From CAXBID01 sp963815305 (GTDB taxonomy: Bacteria; Bacteroidota; Bacteroidia; Flavobacteriales; Flavobacteriaceae), in NCBI GenBank assembly GCA_963815305.1, contig CAWFFW010000001.1, forward strand, positions 1,302,001 through 1,366,000: DNA of 64,000 nucleotides, written 5' to 3'. Positions 27,377 to 37,984 of the stretch are shown piece after piece. How positions within the stretch are numbered: the stretch's first letter is position 1; the number at the start of each line of letters is the position of its first letter. The translations under genes and the position numbers were made by a program. The notes beneath the pieces are model-generated. The model made no database searches and was not told the DNA's origin. It saw nothing but the letters and a program-made list of their open reading frames with translations.

Positions 27377-28007
27377 ATGAATTTTTTAAAATATTTAACC
27401 TTTGTCGCTTTATTTTTAAGCTTTCATCTAACAACTTTCGCTCAAACTACAACTGATGAAGAAGATAACCTTTCTTTAAATCGTGGAACCATTGATAATC
27501 AATTTGAATATGTACTTAAAAAGTCGGGAGATTTCAGAAGGTACCAACGGTCAAATGTATGAAGCCGTAAAACGAAGTATGCTTCTTACATTAAAAGCAC
27601 ATGCCATTGATTCCTTAAAAACGGTTTACGAAAAACTAGGAAGCTTAAATAATACCGTTGAAGCCCAATTAAAAGAAATTGAGGGCTTAAAATCTAGTTT
27701 AAATAGCACGCAATCTACCTTAGATGCTACAAACTCAGAAAAAGATAGCATGTCTTTACTTGGAGCGCAAATGAGTAAAGCAAGTTATAATGTTTTAATG
27801 TGGACCATTATTGCAGGCTTACTTTCCTTACTCCTTTTCTTTATATATAAATTCAAAAACAGCAATGCTGTAACTAAAAATGCTAAACATGCTTTATCGG
27901 AAATTGAAGAAGAATTTGATGAACACAGAAAAACAGCCTTAGAACGTGAACAAAAAGTAAGACGACAATTACAAGACGAAATAAATAAGCAGAAAAAAGG
28001 GAAATAA
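27377..28007 (+). pseudogene. Frameshifted exported coiled-coil membrane protein upstream of trmD
   Basis: Two overlapping frames together encode one protein of about 210 residues. The first frame (27377-27562) gives a signal peptide (FLSFHLTTFAQ) and LNRGTIDNQFEYVLKKSGD. The second (in frame to 28007) gives EGTNGQMYEAVKRSMLLTLK, a coiled coil with ALERE-type heptads, a transmembrane helix (VLMWTIIAGLLSLLLFFIYKF) and the tail EREQKVRRQLQDEINKQ. Flavobacteria encode the same protein intact in front of trmD, as far as I recall. Removing one T from TTT at 27532-27534 restores a continuous frame. Function unknown. It could be a sequencing error rather than a true null allele. Confidence 0.8.
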
Positions 28008-28029
28008 AAGAATCTGCATAAATTAACAC

Positions 28030-28070
28030 AAGGTTGATTACTAATTTTATTAGTTTTCAACCTTATTTTA
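28030..28070 (+). terminator. Terminator upstream of trmD
   Basis: The inverted repeat AAGGTTGA (28030-28037) / TCAACCTT (28057-28064), with an inner ACTAAT/ATTAGT pairing and a 3-nt loop, is followed by an AT-rich tract (ATTTTATTT). It is placed 22 nt after the broken coiled-coil gene. Confidence 0.8.
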
Positions 28071-28176
28071 TTTAAAATTCAAATAAATTCTATTATAAGA
28101 TTTAAATGGAAATTATAAAGAGGATAGCTACTAAAATTGGTTTATTTGAAAGTGCTTCAAAAACCTACATTTAAAT

Positions 28177-28184
28177 TATCTTTG
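28177..28184 (+). promoter_or_regulatory. Candidate -7 element of trmD
   Basis: TATCTTTG (followed by C) matches TAnnTTTG, 18 nt before the trmD ATG at 28203 and downstream of the preceding terminator. No TTTG lies at ~19 nt spacing upstream. Confidence 0.45.
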
Positions 28185-28202
28185 CAACTATAAATTACAG
28201 TC

Positions 28203-28880
28203 ATGCGTATTGATATTATTACCGTTCTACCAGAATTGCTAAAAAGTCCGTTTGAAGCCTCTATTTTAAAACGTGCTATTGAGGCTGAATTGGTTGAAAT
28301 TCATTTTCATAATCTTCGAGATTACACCTCAGATAAGTATAAATCTATTGACGATACACAATTTGGTGGAGGCGCAGGTATGGTGATGATGGTAGCACCT
28401 ATTGATAAATGCATTACAAAGTTAAAATCTGAACGACAATACGACGACGTTATTTATATGACTCCCGATGGCGAAACTTTAAAACAAGGTATTGCTAATC
28501 AAATATCACTGAAAGAAAACATTATTATTTTATGTGGACACTACAAAGGTGTTGACCAACGGGTACGCGACCATTTTATAACACGTGAGATTTCTATTGG
28601 CGACTATGTGCTTTCGGGAGGTGAGTTAGGTGCTGCCGTGCTCTGTGATGCAGTAATACGCTTGATACCAGGTGTTTTAGGGAATGAAACCTCTGCCCTC
28701 ACCGACTCATTTCAGGATGATTTATTAGCACCTCCAATTTATACCAAACCCAGAGAGTATAAAGGTTGGAAAGTACCTGAATTATTATTTAGTGGAAACC
28801 TGCCTGAGATTGAAAAATGGCGAGAAGAGCAGGCCTATTTAAGAACTAAAGAACTGCGTCCTGATTTGTTGAATGACTAG
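28203..28880 (+). CDS. trmD: tRNA (guanine-N1-)-methyltransferase
   Basis: 225 residues, full length. The start MRIDIITVLPELLKSPFEAS, the knot region LCGHYKGVDQRVRDHFI and ISIGDYVLSGGELGAAVLCD, and the TSALTDSFQDDLLAPPIYT segment are all typical. It makes m1G37 in tRNAs and prevents frameshifting. It is not in the classical rpsP-rimM-trmD-rplS operon but stands alone, as in many Bacteroidota. Confidence 0.97.
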   Translation: MRIDIITVLPELLKSPFEASILKRAIEAELVEIHFHNLRDYTSDKYKSIDDTQFGGGAGMVMMVAPIDKCITKLKSERQYDDVIYMTPDGETLKQGIANQISLKENIIILCGHYKGVDQRVRDHFITREISIGDYVLSGGELGAAVLCDAVIRLIPGVLGNETSALTDSFQDDLLAPPIYTKPREYKGWKVPELLFSGNLPEIEKWREEQAYLRTKELRPDLLND

Positions 28881-29038
28881 TTTTATATATAAATAATATA
28901 GCTTAGTGGTTTCATTTTTTTGTATCCTACAGCTTTTATATAGTATAGAAATTTAACGAATTTGCAGCTTTTGGGATTCTAAGTGATTAATGATTATCTA
29001 ACTAAAATCGTGGTTTCATAAAATAGTGTCATGCTTTT

Positions 29039-30268
29039 TTAAGCTTTTACCTGTTTTCCTTGAGATCCAGTTGTACTAGGAACTAATTCATATATAAAAT
29101 CAGGTTTTAAACCAGCTTCTTTACGGTGCGAAACGTACAGTATGGCTGTGTTAGTTTCTAAGGCAATTTTATTTATCAATGCTACAAATAGTTTTGCGTC
29201 AAAATCGTCTAATCCATTAGTGGGCTCATCTAAAATTAGTAAAGGAGGCTGTTTTACCATGGCTCTAGCTATTAAAACTAAATGTTGATAGCCGTTTGAT
29301 AAGGATAAAAAAGATTGTTTTCTAATATGAAACATGTTTAAAACTTTTAACCATTGATGTGCTATTTTAATTTGCTCATTAGATGGTGTTTTATATAAAC
29401 CAATGCTATCAAAAAAACCAGAAACAACCATATTTCCAATAGAATCTGAACGTTTAAAACCCCGAATCATATTAGAAGAAAAGTAACCAATTTTCTTTTT
29501 TAAATCCCAAATACTTTCTCCACTCCCCTTTTTAACTCCGAAAATTATGATATTCTGTCCATAAGCTTTAGGGTTATCACCAAAAATCATACTCAATATG
29601 GTGCTTTTTCCTGATCCATTTGGCCCTATTAGTTGCCAAAATTCACCATTATTAATCTCCCAATTTATCGCTTTTAATATGGTTCTATCGCTATAAGAAA
29701 TCGTTACGTTATTAAATAAAATTAATGGATTAGTTAGATTGAAATAACTTTTATTAGGTTTTGGTAAATCTTCAAAAAATATTAAGGCTTCTTTTTGGGT
29801 GGAAATATTTTCAAAATCTAATACCATTACTAAACCTCCTTTTAACTGGTACTTATTATTAATAAATGGAAGAATATCGGTCTTTCTGTTTGTAATTTGA
29901 ATGATGGGAATAGAACTTGATAAGTTTAATAATATTTTTTCAATATCAGCTTGAGAAGCCAGATCTAAATTTCCAAAAACATTATCTACAATTAAATAGT
30001 CTGGTTTTTTAGAAATAATATGATGTAATAATGCCTTTTTACGTTCACCTTCTGATGACTTTTGTAAGCTATTTTTGGTACTAGTAATAACATCAAAACG
30101 CTCATGAATAATTTCTTCATTAATATAAGTATTCAATGTTATCTCAGAAAGAAGAGCTCCCTTTAATTTTGAATAAACACTTACAATTTTACCAGAAATA
30201 ATATCATCAATAAGCTTTAACTTATCCTCTTGATTAGAAATATAAAATACCGCATGTTCTGGTAACAT
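29039..30268 (-). CDS. Two-domain ABC ATPase with degenerate first half (ModF-like)
   Basis: 409 residues. The C-terminal half has Walker A GPNGSGKST, a signature LSNGYQHLVLIARAM and Walker B LLILDEPTNGLD. The N-terminal half keeps a signature/Walker B-like stretch (SSEGERKKALLHHIISKKPD, then YLIVDNVFGNLD), but I see no Walker A, and the Walker B Glu is replaced. The pairing of two ATPase domains without membrane segments recalls ModF (PhrA-like) proteins. No permease or binding-protein gene is adjacent, so transport is doubtful and a regulatory or soluble role is possible. The upstream neighbour is the sugar-kinase-like gene, 37 nt away. Confidence 0.75.
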   Translation of the reverse strand: MLPEHAVFYISNQEDKLKLIDDIISGKIVSVYSKLKGALLSEITLNTYINEEIIHERFDVITSTKNSLQKSSEGERKKALLHHIISKKPDYLIVDNVFGNLDLASQADIEKILLNLSSSIPIIQITNRKTDILPFINNKYQLKGGLVMVLDFENISTQKEALIFFEDLPKPNKSYFNLTNPLILFNNVTISYSDRTILKAINWEINNGEFWQLIGPNGSGKSTILSMIFGDNPKAYGQNIIIFGVKKGSGESIWDLKKKIGYFSSNMIRGFKRSDSIGNMVVSGFFDSIGLYKTPSNEQIKIAHQWLKVLNMFHIRKQSFLSLSNGYQHLVLIARAMVKQPPLLILDEPTNGLDDFDAKLFVALINKIALETNTAILYVSHRKEAGLKPDFIYELVPSTTGSQGKQVKA

Positions 30269-30305
30269 ACTAAAGTTGATGTTGATAGTAAACTAAACGT
30301 TAAAA

Positions 30306-31166
30306 TTATAAGTTATTAGTATGAAACGCTACTAAACCTTCAATAGGTCTACGTTCAAAATTACCTACGGTAAAGCCCATTTCTTGTGCTACCTCTTTAA
30401 TTTCATCCTGTGAAAAGTATGCTATTGAACCTGCAAAATGTACTGGAACTGTTTTGAGTTCTTTTTTATATTGCAAAATCATATTGTTTGCAAATAGACG
30501 AATACCTTTTTTAATAAGATCTAAAATATAATCAGAATCTTTATTTAAAAACATAAATTCAGCGAAGTTTGCTAAATATGCGTTTGGGCTTGGTTGTTTA
30601 TAAATATTATACTTAATATAATCAGCCTCTAAATTAAATTTACTACCAAAAGCAACCTTGATATCTACTGGCATATGATTAAAGTAATAATCTCTTATTA
30701 ACTGTTTTCCATAATAATTACCTGATGCATCGTCCATTAAAATATATCCTAAGGATTGTACATGCTGATGCAATTTTTTACCATCATAATAACTACAGTT
30801 AGAACCTGTACCTAATATACAAACAACGGCAGCCTCATTTACATGATTAATAGTCCCGTAAACTGCAGCCATAGTATCTTCGTCAACTTTGATGATGGCA
30901 TTTGGAAATGTTTGTGTTAAGGCACCAAAAACTATTTCTTTTCCACGTTCAGTACCACAACCAGCACCGTAAAAAAACACATGTGTTACGGTATCTCTTT
31001 TAGATTTTAGAACCTCATTGTTCCAAATTCTTTTTTTTAGCTTTTTTTCGTCTAAAATTTCGGGATTAAGACCTTTGGTTCGCTGTTTTTCCAAAAGCTG
31101 TTTACCATCATTATCTACAGCTATCCAATCGGATTTGGTAGAACCACTATCTACAATTAAAATCAT
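30306..31166 (-). CDS. N-acetylglucosamine-kinase-like ATPase (BadF/BcrA family)
   Basis: An ASKHA-fold kinase with phosphate-1 loop DSGSTKSDW near the N-terminus, phosphate-2 CILGTGSNCSYYDG, and the LMDDASGNYYGKQLI segment typical of the BadF/NAGK group. The open frame extends to 31211, but I choose the ATG at 31166 (MILIVDSGSTKSDWIAVDN, 286 residues). The extra residues would run through the gapA terminator hairpin and are not family-like. It probably phosphorylates an amino sugar; the substrate is not determined by the sequence. Confidence 0.85.
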   Translation of the reverse strand: MILIVDSGSTKSDWIAVDNDGKQLLEKQRTKGLNPEILDEKKLKKRIWNNEVLKSKRDTVTHVFFYGAGCGTERGKEIVFGALTQTFPNAIIKVDEDTMAAVYGTINHVNEAAVVCILGTGSNCSYYDGKKLHQHVQSLGYILMDDASGNYYGKQLIRDYYFNHMPVDIKVAFGSKFNLEADYIKYNIYKQPSPNAYLANFAEFMFLNKDSDYILDLIKKGIRLFANNMILQYKKELKTVPVHFAGSIAYFSQDEIKEVAQEMGFTVGNFERRPIEGLVAFHTNNL

Positions 31167-31178
31167 AAGTTTGAAGAT

Positions 31179-31228
31179 AAAAAAACTCCACAGACTACTG
31201 TGTTTAAACACAATAACTCTGTGGAGTT
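31179..31228 (-). terminator. Terminator of the gapA-pfkA unit
   Basis: AACTCCACAGA (31184-31194) and TCTGTGGAGTT (31218-31228) are perfect 11-nt reverse complements with an inner TGTGTTTAAACACA palindrome. Read leftward, the hairpin runs into a T tract (31185-31179). It lies 19 nt after the gapA stop. Confidence 0.88.
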
Positions 31229-31247
31229 ATTATAATTAATTACTATA

Positions 31248-32255
31248 CTATTTGATAGATGCAACGTGTTGAGCTAAATCAACTAATTTAGTTGAATAAC
31301 CAAACTCATTATCATACCAAGATACTAGTTTTACAAAGTTATCATTTAATGCCATACTTGCATTAGCATCAAATGTACTTGTTTTTGGTTCTGATACAAA
31401 ATCTTGAGATACAACACCTTCTTCAGTATATCCTAAAATACCTTTCAATTCACCTTCAGAAGCATCTTTTAAAGCTTTTTTTACCTCATCCCAAGAGGCA
31501 CTTTTTTCTAAACGACACGTTAAATCTACAACAGATACATCAACCGTAGGAATTCTAAAAGCCATCCCCGTTAATTTTCCGTTTAATTCAGGTATTACTT
31601 TTCCAACCGCTTTAGCTGCTCCAGTTGATGCGGGAACAATATTATTTAACGAAGCTCTACCTAATCGATAATCTTTTTTAGAAACACCATCCACGGTTGA
31701 TTGTGTTGCTGTTGCCGCGTGAACCGTAGTCATTAAACCTTCAACAATTCCAAATTTATCATTAATTACTTTAGCTAATGGTGCTAAACAGTTGGTTGTG
31801 CATGATGCGTTTGATACAATGGTATCATTAGCAGTAATTTGCTTATGGTTTACACCCATAACAAACATTGGTGCATCAGCAGATGGTGCCGAAATTACTA
31901 CTTTTTTAGCACCTGCCTTAATATGTTTACCAGCGCCTTCTAGATTTGTGAATATGCCTGTACAATCTAAAACTACTTCTGCGTCTATAGCATCCCATTT
32001 TAAATCTTCTGGGTTACGCTCTGCAGTTACTCGTATAGTGTTTCCGTTTACTATTAAGTTTCCGTCTTTTGTAGAAATAGTTCCATCAAACTTTCCGTGA
32101 ACAGAGTCAAACTTTAATAAGTATGCTAAATGGTCAACATCTAGCAAATCATTAATTCCCACTACTTCAATATCGTTTGATCTAGATGCAGCTACTCTAA
32201 AAGCAATTCTACCTATTCTACCAAATCCGTTAATTCCAATTTTTAATTTTGACAT
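31248..32255 (-). CDS. gapA: Glyceraldehyde-3-phosphate dehydrogenase (standard form)
   Basis: 335 residues. NAD-binding INGFGRIGRIAFR sits at the N-terminus and the catalytic Cys152 in SNASCTTNCLAPL. HAATATQSTVDG and SWYDNEFGYSTKLVDLA are intact. It catalyses the glycolytic oxidation of glyceraldehyde-3-phosphate. It lies 17 nt after pfkA in the same direction, making a glycolytic pair, and is followed by a strong terminator. Confidence 0.97.
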   Translation of the reverse strand: MSKLKIGINGFGRIGRIAFRVAASRSNDIEVVGINDLLDVDHLAYLLKFDSVHGKFDGTISTKDGNLIVNGNTIRVTAERNPEDLKWDAIDAEVVLDCTGIFTNLEGAGKHIKAGAKKVVISAPSADAPMFVMGVNHKQITANDTIVSNASCTTNCLAPLAKVINDKFGIVEGLMTTVHAATATQSTVDGVSKKDYRLGRASLNNIVPASTGAAKAVGKVIPELNGKLTGMAFRIPTVDVSVVDLTCRLEKSASWDEVKKALKDASEGELKGILGYTEEGVVSQDFVSEPKTSTFDANASMALNDNFVKLVSWYDNEFGYSTKLVDLAQHVASIK

Positions 32256-32272
32256 ATTCTTGTGTATAAATG

Positions 32273-33259
32273 TTAAGTGCTCATAATATCTGAGACACGC
32301 AATAATTCTAAATTTATTTTTGTTTTACCTTTTATAGCTTTCTCTAGAGGAGTTAATTCCATTTTATTACATAGTAAACCTACCATGTAATTGGTTTTTC
32401 CTTCCAATAAAGATTCAACGGCTTTAACTCCCATTCTGCTTGCTAAAACACGATCAAAACATGATGGTGCACCTCCACGTTGCATGTGTCCAAGTACAGA
32501 TACTCTAACGTCATAGCCTTCCATATTTTCATCAACATAGTCTTTGAGTTCGAAAATATTCTTTCCTATTTTATCACCTTCGGCTACAATAACAATACTG
32601 GATGTTTTTCCTGATGTTTTACTTTTGTTTAAAGAATCAACAAGTCTATCTAAACCTAAATTTTCTTCGGGTATTAAAATTTCTTCTGCACCACCTGCAA
32701 TACCAACATTAAGGGCAATATGCCCCACATCGCGCCCCATAACTTCAACAAAAAATAATCTATTATGTGAGCTTGCTGTATCACGTATTTTATCAATAGC
32801 ATCAACTACCGTATTTAGGGCCGTATCAAAACCTAAAGTATGAGACGTTCCAACAATATCATTATCAATAGTACCTGGAATTCCCATCACAGGAAAACCA
32901 AACTCTTCATTAAATATAATGGCACCAGTAAAAGAACCATCTCCACCTATCACCACTAAACCGTCAACGCCTTTTTTTACTAAGTTATCGTAGGCTTTTT
33001 GCCTTCCTTCTTTAGTTCTAAAATTTTTAGATCTGGCAGATTTTAAAATAGTACCCCCTTTATTTAAAATACCTCTTACACTTCGGGCATCCATCTGTTT
33101 AAAATCGCCTTCAATTAAGCCCTCATATCCTCGATACACGCCAACACATTCTACACTATGATAAGCACATGATCTAACAACTGAACGGATTGCAGAATTC
33201 ATTCCTGGAGAGTCTCCACCTGATGTCAAAACAGCTATTTTATTTATTTTTTTTGGCAT
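32273..33259 (-). CDS. pfkA: ATP-dependent 6-phosphofructokinase
   Basis: 328 residues. ATP-binding GGDSPGMNSAIRSVV, GGDGSFTGA with Gly at the position that favours ATP over pyrophosphate, catalytic PGTIDNDIVGTSHTLGFDTA, and the substrate loop VEVMGRDVGHIAL. It catalyses the committed step of glycolysis. It is the first gene of the pfkA-gapA unit, with an AT-rich upstream region of about 150 bp holding no clear promoter. Confidence 0.96.
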   Translation of the reverse strand: MPKKINKIAVLTSGGDSPGMNSAIRSVVRSCAYHSVECVGVYRGYEGLIEGDFKQMDARSVRGILNKGGTILKSARSKNFRTKEGRQKAYDNLVKKGVDGLVVIGGDGSFTGAIIFNEEFGFPVMGIPGTIDNDIVGTSHTLGFDTALNTVVDAIDKIRDTASSHNRLFFVEVMGRDVGHIALNVGIAGGAEEILIPEENLGLDRLVDSLNKSKTSGKTSSIVIVAEGDKIGKNIFELKDYVDENMEGYDVRVSVLGHMQRGGAPSCFDRVLASRMGVKAVESLLEGKTNYMVGLLCNKMELTPLEKAIKGKTKINLELLRVSDIMST

Positions 33260-33416
33260 TAATTATGTAATTTAATTGTAAAATTACTAAACAAAAACTA
33301 TAAAATCCTAGCATTTGTAATATTTTAATACGACATGATAAACTATAACGTTTTAGTTAATAAAAAACTAAAATTACTTTAAAAATAGTAAAGAATCTCT
33401 TTTTAAAATGAGAATT

Positions 33417-36400
33417 TTAATTTTGTGAAGTGGTTTTATAAGTAATATAGCTTGGTAAACTATTTTCATCAGAATCAGGCTCTTTTTCGAGTATAACGTC
33501 ATCATCGTCTTCTTGTTTTCTAAAGAAATTTTGGATTAATTCTTTAAAGGTATCAAAATCAACATTATAAGAGAGTCCTATACCTTGAGTATACCCAATG
33601 GCTTCCCCAAAGTTTCTAATACTATTTTCTCTATTAAAAACCTTTGCCGTTAGTGTACCTTCTTCGTTTAGTAGAAAACTAATTTCTACATCACCAGCTA
33701 CTACAGTTTCGCTAGCACCAGAACCTCCAACTGGCACACCAACCTTACCATTAATCAGCACTCTATCACTTATTTGTGTTTGTAGTGTAAGCCCAAATCT
33801 ATCATCGGTTTGGTAATCTGGTCTGTTTTGACCTGCTTCGTAGTTTAAACCAATATTAAGTTTTCCGTCTCCGTTAGAAAAAATACCATTAATAATACCG
33901 TTAAGTCGTTCGGCTATTGTTCCAGAAACATTTAAATCGGCAAGCCCTCTGTTTTGAAATGAGCCCCCTGTAGCTAAAAAGTATAGGGCTTGATTGCCTC
34001 TTTCGTCTTCAGATTCTAATCGATATTGCAACTCTGATTTTATAGCGGAATTTACATTAGGAAAATTAAATGTAAACTCAGGATCAAATTGCTCTAAATT
34101 CCCTGTTAATGCAATATTTAACTCTACAGGAATACTTCTATTTATAGGATTATCTAATAAAGGAGACGGGTTTGCCTGGGTTTTATATATGGCATTCATT
34201 CTAATTATAGCATTTAATGGATCTCCTTCCCAAGCTATAGTTCCACCGGGCTCAACAATAAACTCTTTTTGCACTAAACCTCCATAAGCAAAATTATAAA
34301 CGCCTTCAAAAACCGAGAAATCTCCCCACATATTAAATTTACCTGTAGTATTTATTTCTACTAATAAACCACCACGCCCTCTACCTCTTAGCGAATGTCC
34401 TGTATTTTTATCAATTATAATTTCTACTTCAGCATCCTCTGTTAAATCTAAGTCGAAATTTAGTTCAAGACCCTTAACATCATTTATAATGAATTCGTTA
34501 CCATTTAATCTGGCCTCCTTTTCTTCTTTTGTTACAAAATGGATATATGAATTATCTCCAAAAGATTCAGAGTCGTTAATAGGAATTTTAAAAACGGTGC
34601 CATTTTTTGTCTCGGCGGTAACACTTATAACAAGCTCTTCAGTTGGTCCAGAAATATTTGCTATACCTCCTACGAAAGCTGTGCCATAAAATAGAGCATC
34701 ATCAGTTTCTTGGGTATCTAAAACTAGCAAACGAGATGTATTTAAATTTAAATCTAAACTCCAATTAGAAAAGTTTTTATGGCTTAAAGAGCCATTCAAT
34801 TCGCCTTTAGAATTATATCTGGCATCTGTTAATCTAACTCTGTTAAAAATAAAACTCTGACCTGTTAATGTTACAGATGCCTTATCATTAAAATCATAAT
34901 TTACATTTAAGTAAGGAATACCCAATCCAGATTTATTTAATATTAATTTACCATCGATATCTGGCTGCCTTAAATCGCCTGTTACTTTAACATTACCAGT
35001 GGCATCTCCCCTTATTTTATCTAATACACCATCAAGTAATGGATTTAAGGGCGATAAATCGAATTTATTAAAATCTAAATCGACATCAATTTTTGAATTA
35101 TTTTTTGACACATTAATATCGCCTTTTGCAACAAAAGATTTTGAATCATCATTTTTTATACTAACATTTATATTGTAATTGGTTAGGTTTTCGTTACCAA
35201 CTATAGCTGCGTCAAAGGAACCTAAAAGAAAATCGTTAACTTTAAAGTCGTCAATAACTATTGTAGAATTAGGTAAATAAACACCATTTTTTTGTAAAAC
35301 ATCCAGTTTGCCATTAACATTACCTGCCAGCGATAGGCTATCAATATCAGGAGTTATTTTGGCTAAATCAACATTCACAAAATTAAGTTTTAAATCTTTT
35401 TGGGTGGAATCTTTTACAAATCCCGATAATCTAATTTCTTCATTGTCATGGTTAATTTTAAACCCATCAATATTAAATGATTTTAAATCTTTATTGAATG
35501 AAATTTTATTAAAACGATCTTGATTTTCGTTAATAAACCACTTGTAATCTTTAATAGTTACATCAGATTTTTTAAAACCAATAACCGATTTGTTTTCCTC
35601 ATTTATAGTATGATAAAAACTTAAATTGTAACTATCATTATTTCTTTTACCACCATTAAACTCTGAACGCATAAACAAGGTATCGTTTACTGTAACATTA
35701 ATTAAGCTGAATTTTGATATATTATAGTATTTAGTGTACAAACTATCCAACTCGATATAGGTATTAAAAAGAGGATTACTATTATCTACTTGAAGTTCAA
35801 TATTATTTACAAAATTATCGATGTATTTTATCTTCTGGAGATTTGAATGTGAGTCTAAACTTACGCTCATCCGTTTCTACTGTACCGCGTATAAATGTGT
35901 TTTTTCCTAAATGGATTTCGGGAAACATCACTTCTACTATTTTATTATAAATTTTGAAGTTAAAATCTATACTTTGGTTACTTGCTACTTTATGTGGAAC
36001 ATAATTTGTATAAATATGACCTAAAGAGTTTTGAAAAAGTTTCTTTAAATCTTTAAAGCTAAAACGTCCTTTTAATTCGCCTTCAATAATATCAGGAGAA
36101 TTAATTTCCATATATCTAATGTCCTCTTGAAAGCGTGAAGAAATATCAAATTCTTCAAAATAATATGTGTCATTTTCATTTTTATACGACGTTCTTCTAA
36201 ATGATATTTTACCATAAGCATCATCAAAACTACTGGCATTCATATTCATTTTTACTGTACTTTCAAAAATTGAAATACTATCCTTTTTTACAAAGTTTAG
36301 AGCATTTAAATTGGCATAATCAACTTGTGCTTCAAAGTCGTATTTATTAACAGCTTCAGAAAAATCTACAAGCCCTGTGAAATTAAGTTTTAAATTTTCA

Positions 36401-37821
36401 TCATTCGCAATTAAGTTTCCATCAAAAATATTGTTCCTTACATTTCCTGAAACTTTTACACCTGTATAGTTATAGTTGTTATAAACCAACTCAAAAATAT
36501 CACCTCTAACTTCTGTGTCAATGGTTTTTGCAACAAATCCTTTACCATCAACATCAAAATTCAAAGAGGCTATTCCCACGTTTGGATCGTTTAAAAAAGT
36601 TCCAAAATCAAAAGCTTCAAATATAACTTTCCCTTTATAATCGGCATTATCTATATCATTTATTTTATTGATTTCTAAGCTAGAATCTACAAAACCTAAA
36701 TCGGTGTTTATTTCAATATCTGCAATAACTTTTGAAGATGTAATTTGCGAATTTCCTACAATGGTAAACTTACCCAACCTATCAAAAGAGGTGGGCATAA
36801 CATCCCCTAAAAGATTTGGCAACAATCCTTTTAAATCTTTGTAAGTAGATGAAAGGTTTGAAAATTCGCCATTCATGTAAAAGCTATCTTCTTCAAGATT
36901 AAACAAGTTTTTAAAATTTATATTTCCATAAATTTTTGTATTTGTACTTGTATTTAATCGTAGGTTATTCATTTGAAAATCGTTTAACGTACCTGAAATG
37001 TCTACATTAAATTTAGCATATTGATTGACTCCAAATTCGTTATAAAATGTATTAAGCTCGTCTAATTGAACATTAGAATCTTCAAAATTGGCTTTTATCA
37101 AAACTTTATCAGTAAAAAATTTAAAATCTTCTCTGTTATACAAAAATTTTAAATTTCCTTTTAAAACAGAATTAGGCGTTTTAATATTAAGATTAGCAAA
37201 CGTCATATCAGTAAGTGTATAACTAAAATTAGTCATCATATTTTTTACTGCCACACCCCTGCTATCTTTAAAAGATAGTGTATTGATTCTTGCGCTTACA
37301 TTACTACCATTAATTAAAAAATTAGTAGCATTAATGTTTAAATTATTTAAATCTAGCCGCTTTGCAGTTTCCCTATTTTCATCAGAGAGCTTAAATACCC
37401 CGTCATAGATAGATACATCACTAGAGGATAGTAGAAATTCAATTTTATTATCCCTCGGGTTATCATTATCAAATTTTGCAACAAAAACATCTAAATTGGT
37501 TTCGGTAGCGCCTTGGTATGTTTTAACATTGAAAAACAAACTCATAATATCAATATCACCAAAAACTAATTTGCCGTTGTATAAATTTCTAAAACTTAAA
37601 ATAGATGTATTGAGTTCCTTTATGCTAATCAGCGTGTCATTTTTATAATCTTGAACGTAAACATGTTTAAGCTCAACATCGCCATTTAATTGTAAACCAA
37701 CTTTATTGATAAAAATGTTAGTTCCAAAATCGTTATTGATACGTTTTGTAGCATAATTTCCAAGTGCCGTTTGAATGGGAGGAATAGAAAGTATTAAAAC
37801 CAAAATAATGAATAGCATCAA
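33417..37821 (-). pseudogene. tamB: Translocation/assembly module TamB, split by a one-base frameshift
   Basis: Two overlapping leftward frames encode one ~1480-residue protein. The N-terminal part (37821-35815) starts with a transmembrane helix (FIILVLILSIPPIQTA) and AsmA/DUF490 repeats; the C-terminal part (35870-33417) carries the TamB domain (LLVEINTTGKFNMWGDFSVF, EFIVEPGGTIAWEGDPLNA). TamB spans the periplasm and aids lipid or beta-barrel delivery to the outer membrane. The frames meet at TTTT (35826-35829, AAAA on the coding strand); removing one base joins SPEDK to YIDNFVNNIELQVDN. The start is also unclear: the frame continues upstream as KSIKKAFKILYKIIGIIL with no ATG, so TTG at 37821 is a minimum. 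Confidence 0.85.
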
Positions 37822-37900
37822 GATGATGCCAATTATTTTATACAGTATTTTAAATGCTTTTTTGATACTTTTTAAGGTTATAATTTAAATAGGAATATCC

Positions 37901-37908
37901 TATTTTTG
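37901..37908 (+). promoter_or_regulatory. Candidate -7 element of tsaD
   Basis: TATTTTTG matches TAnnTTTG in the 163-bp divergent tamB-tsaD spacer, 76 nt before the tsaD ATG. There is no supporting -33 element at standard spacing. Confidence 0.35.
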
Positions 37909-37984
37909 TAATTACGAATAGGTGTTGTGTTTCAGACGTTTATTTGTTTTCAAAATTAACAATTATTGTGCCTAAAATTGACTT

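Noticed and set aside
35820..35832. Programmed frameshifting in tamB
   Set aside because: The joint needs a +1 shift at GATAAAATAC, with no slippery heptamer, stop-codon trigger or evident stimulatory stem; a one-base error or mutation is simpler.
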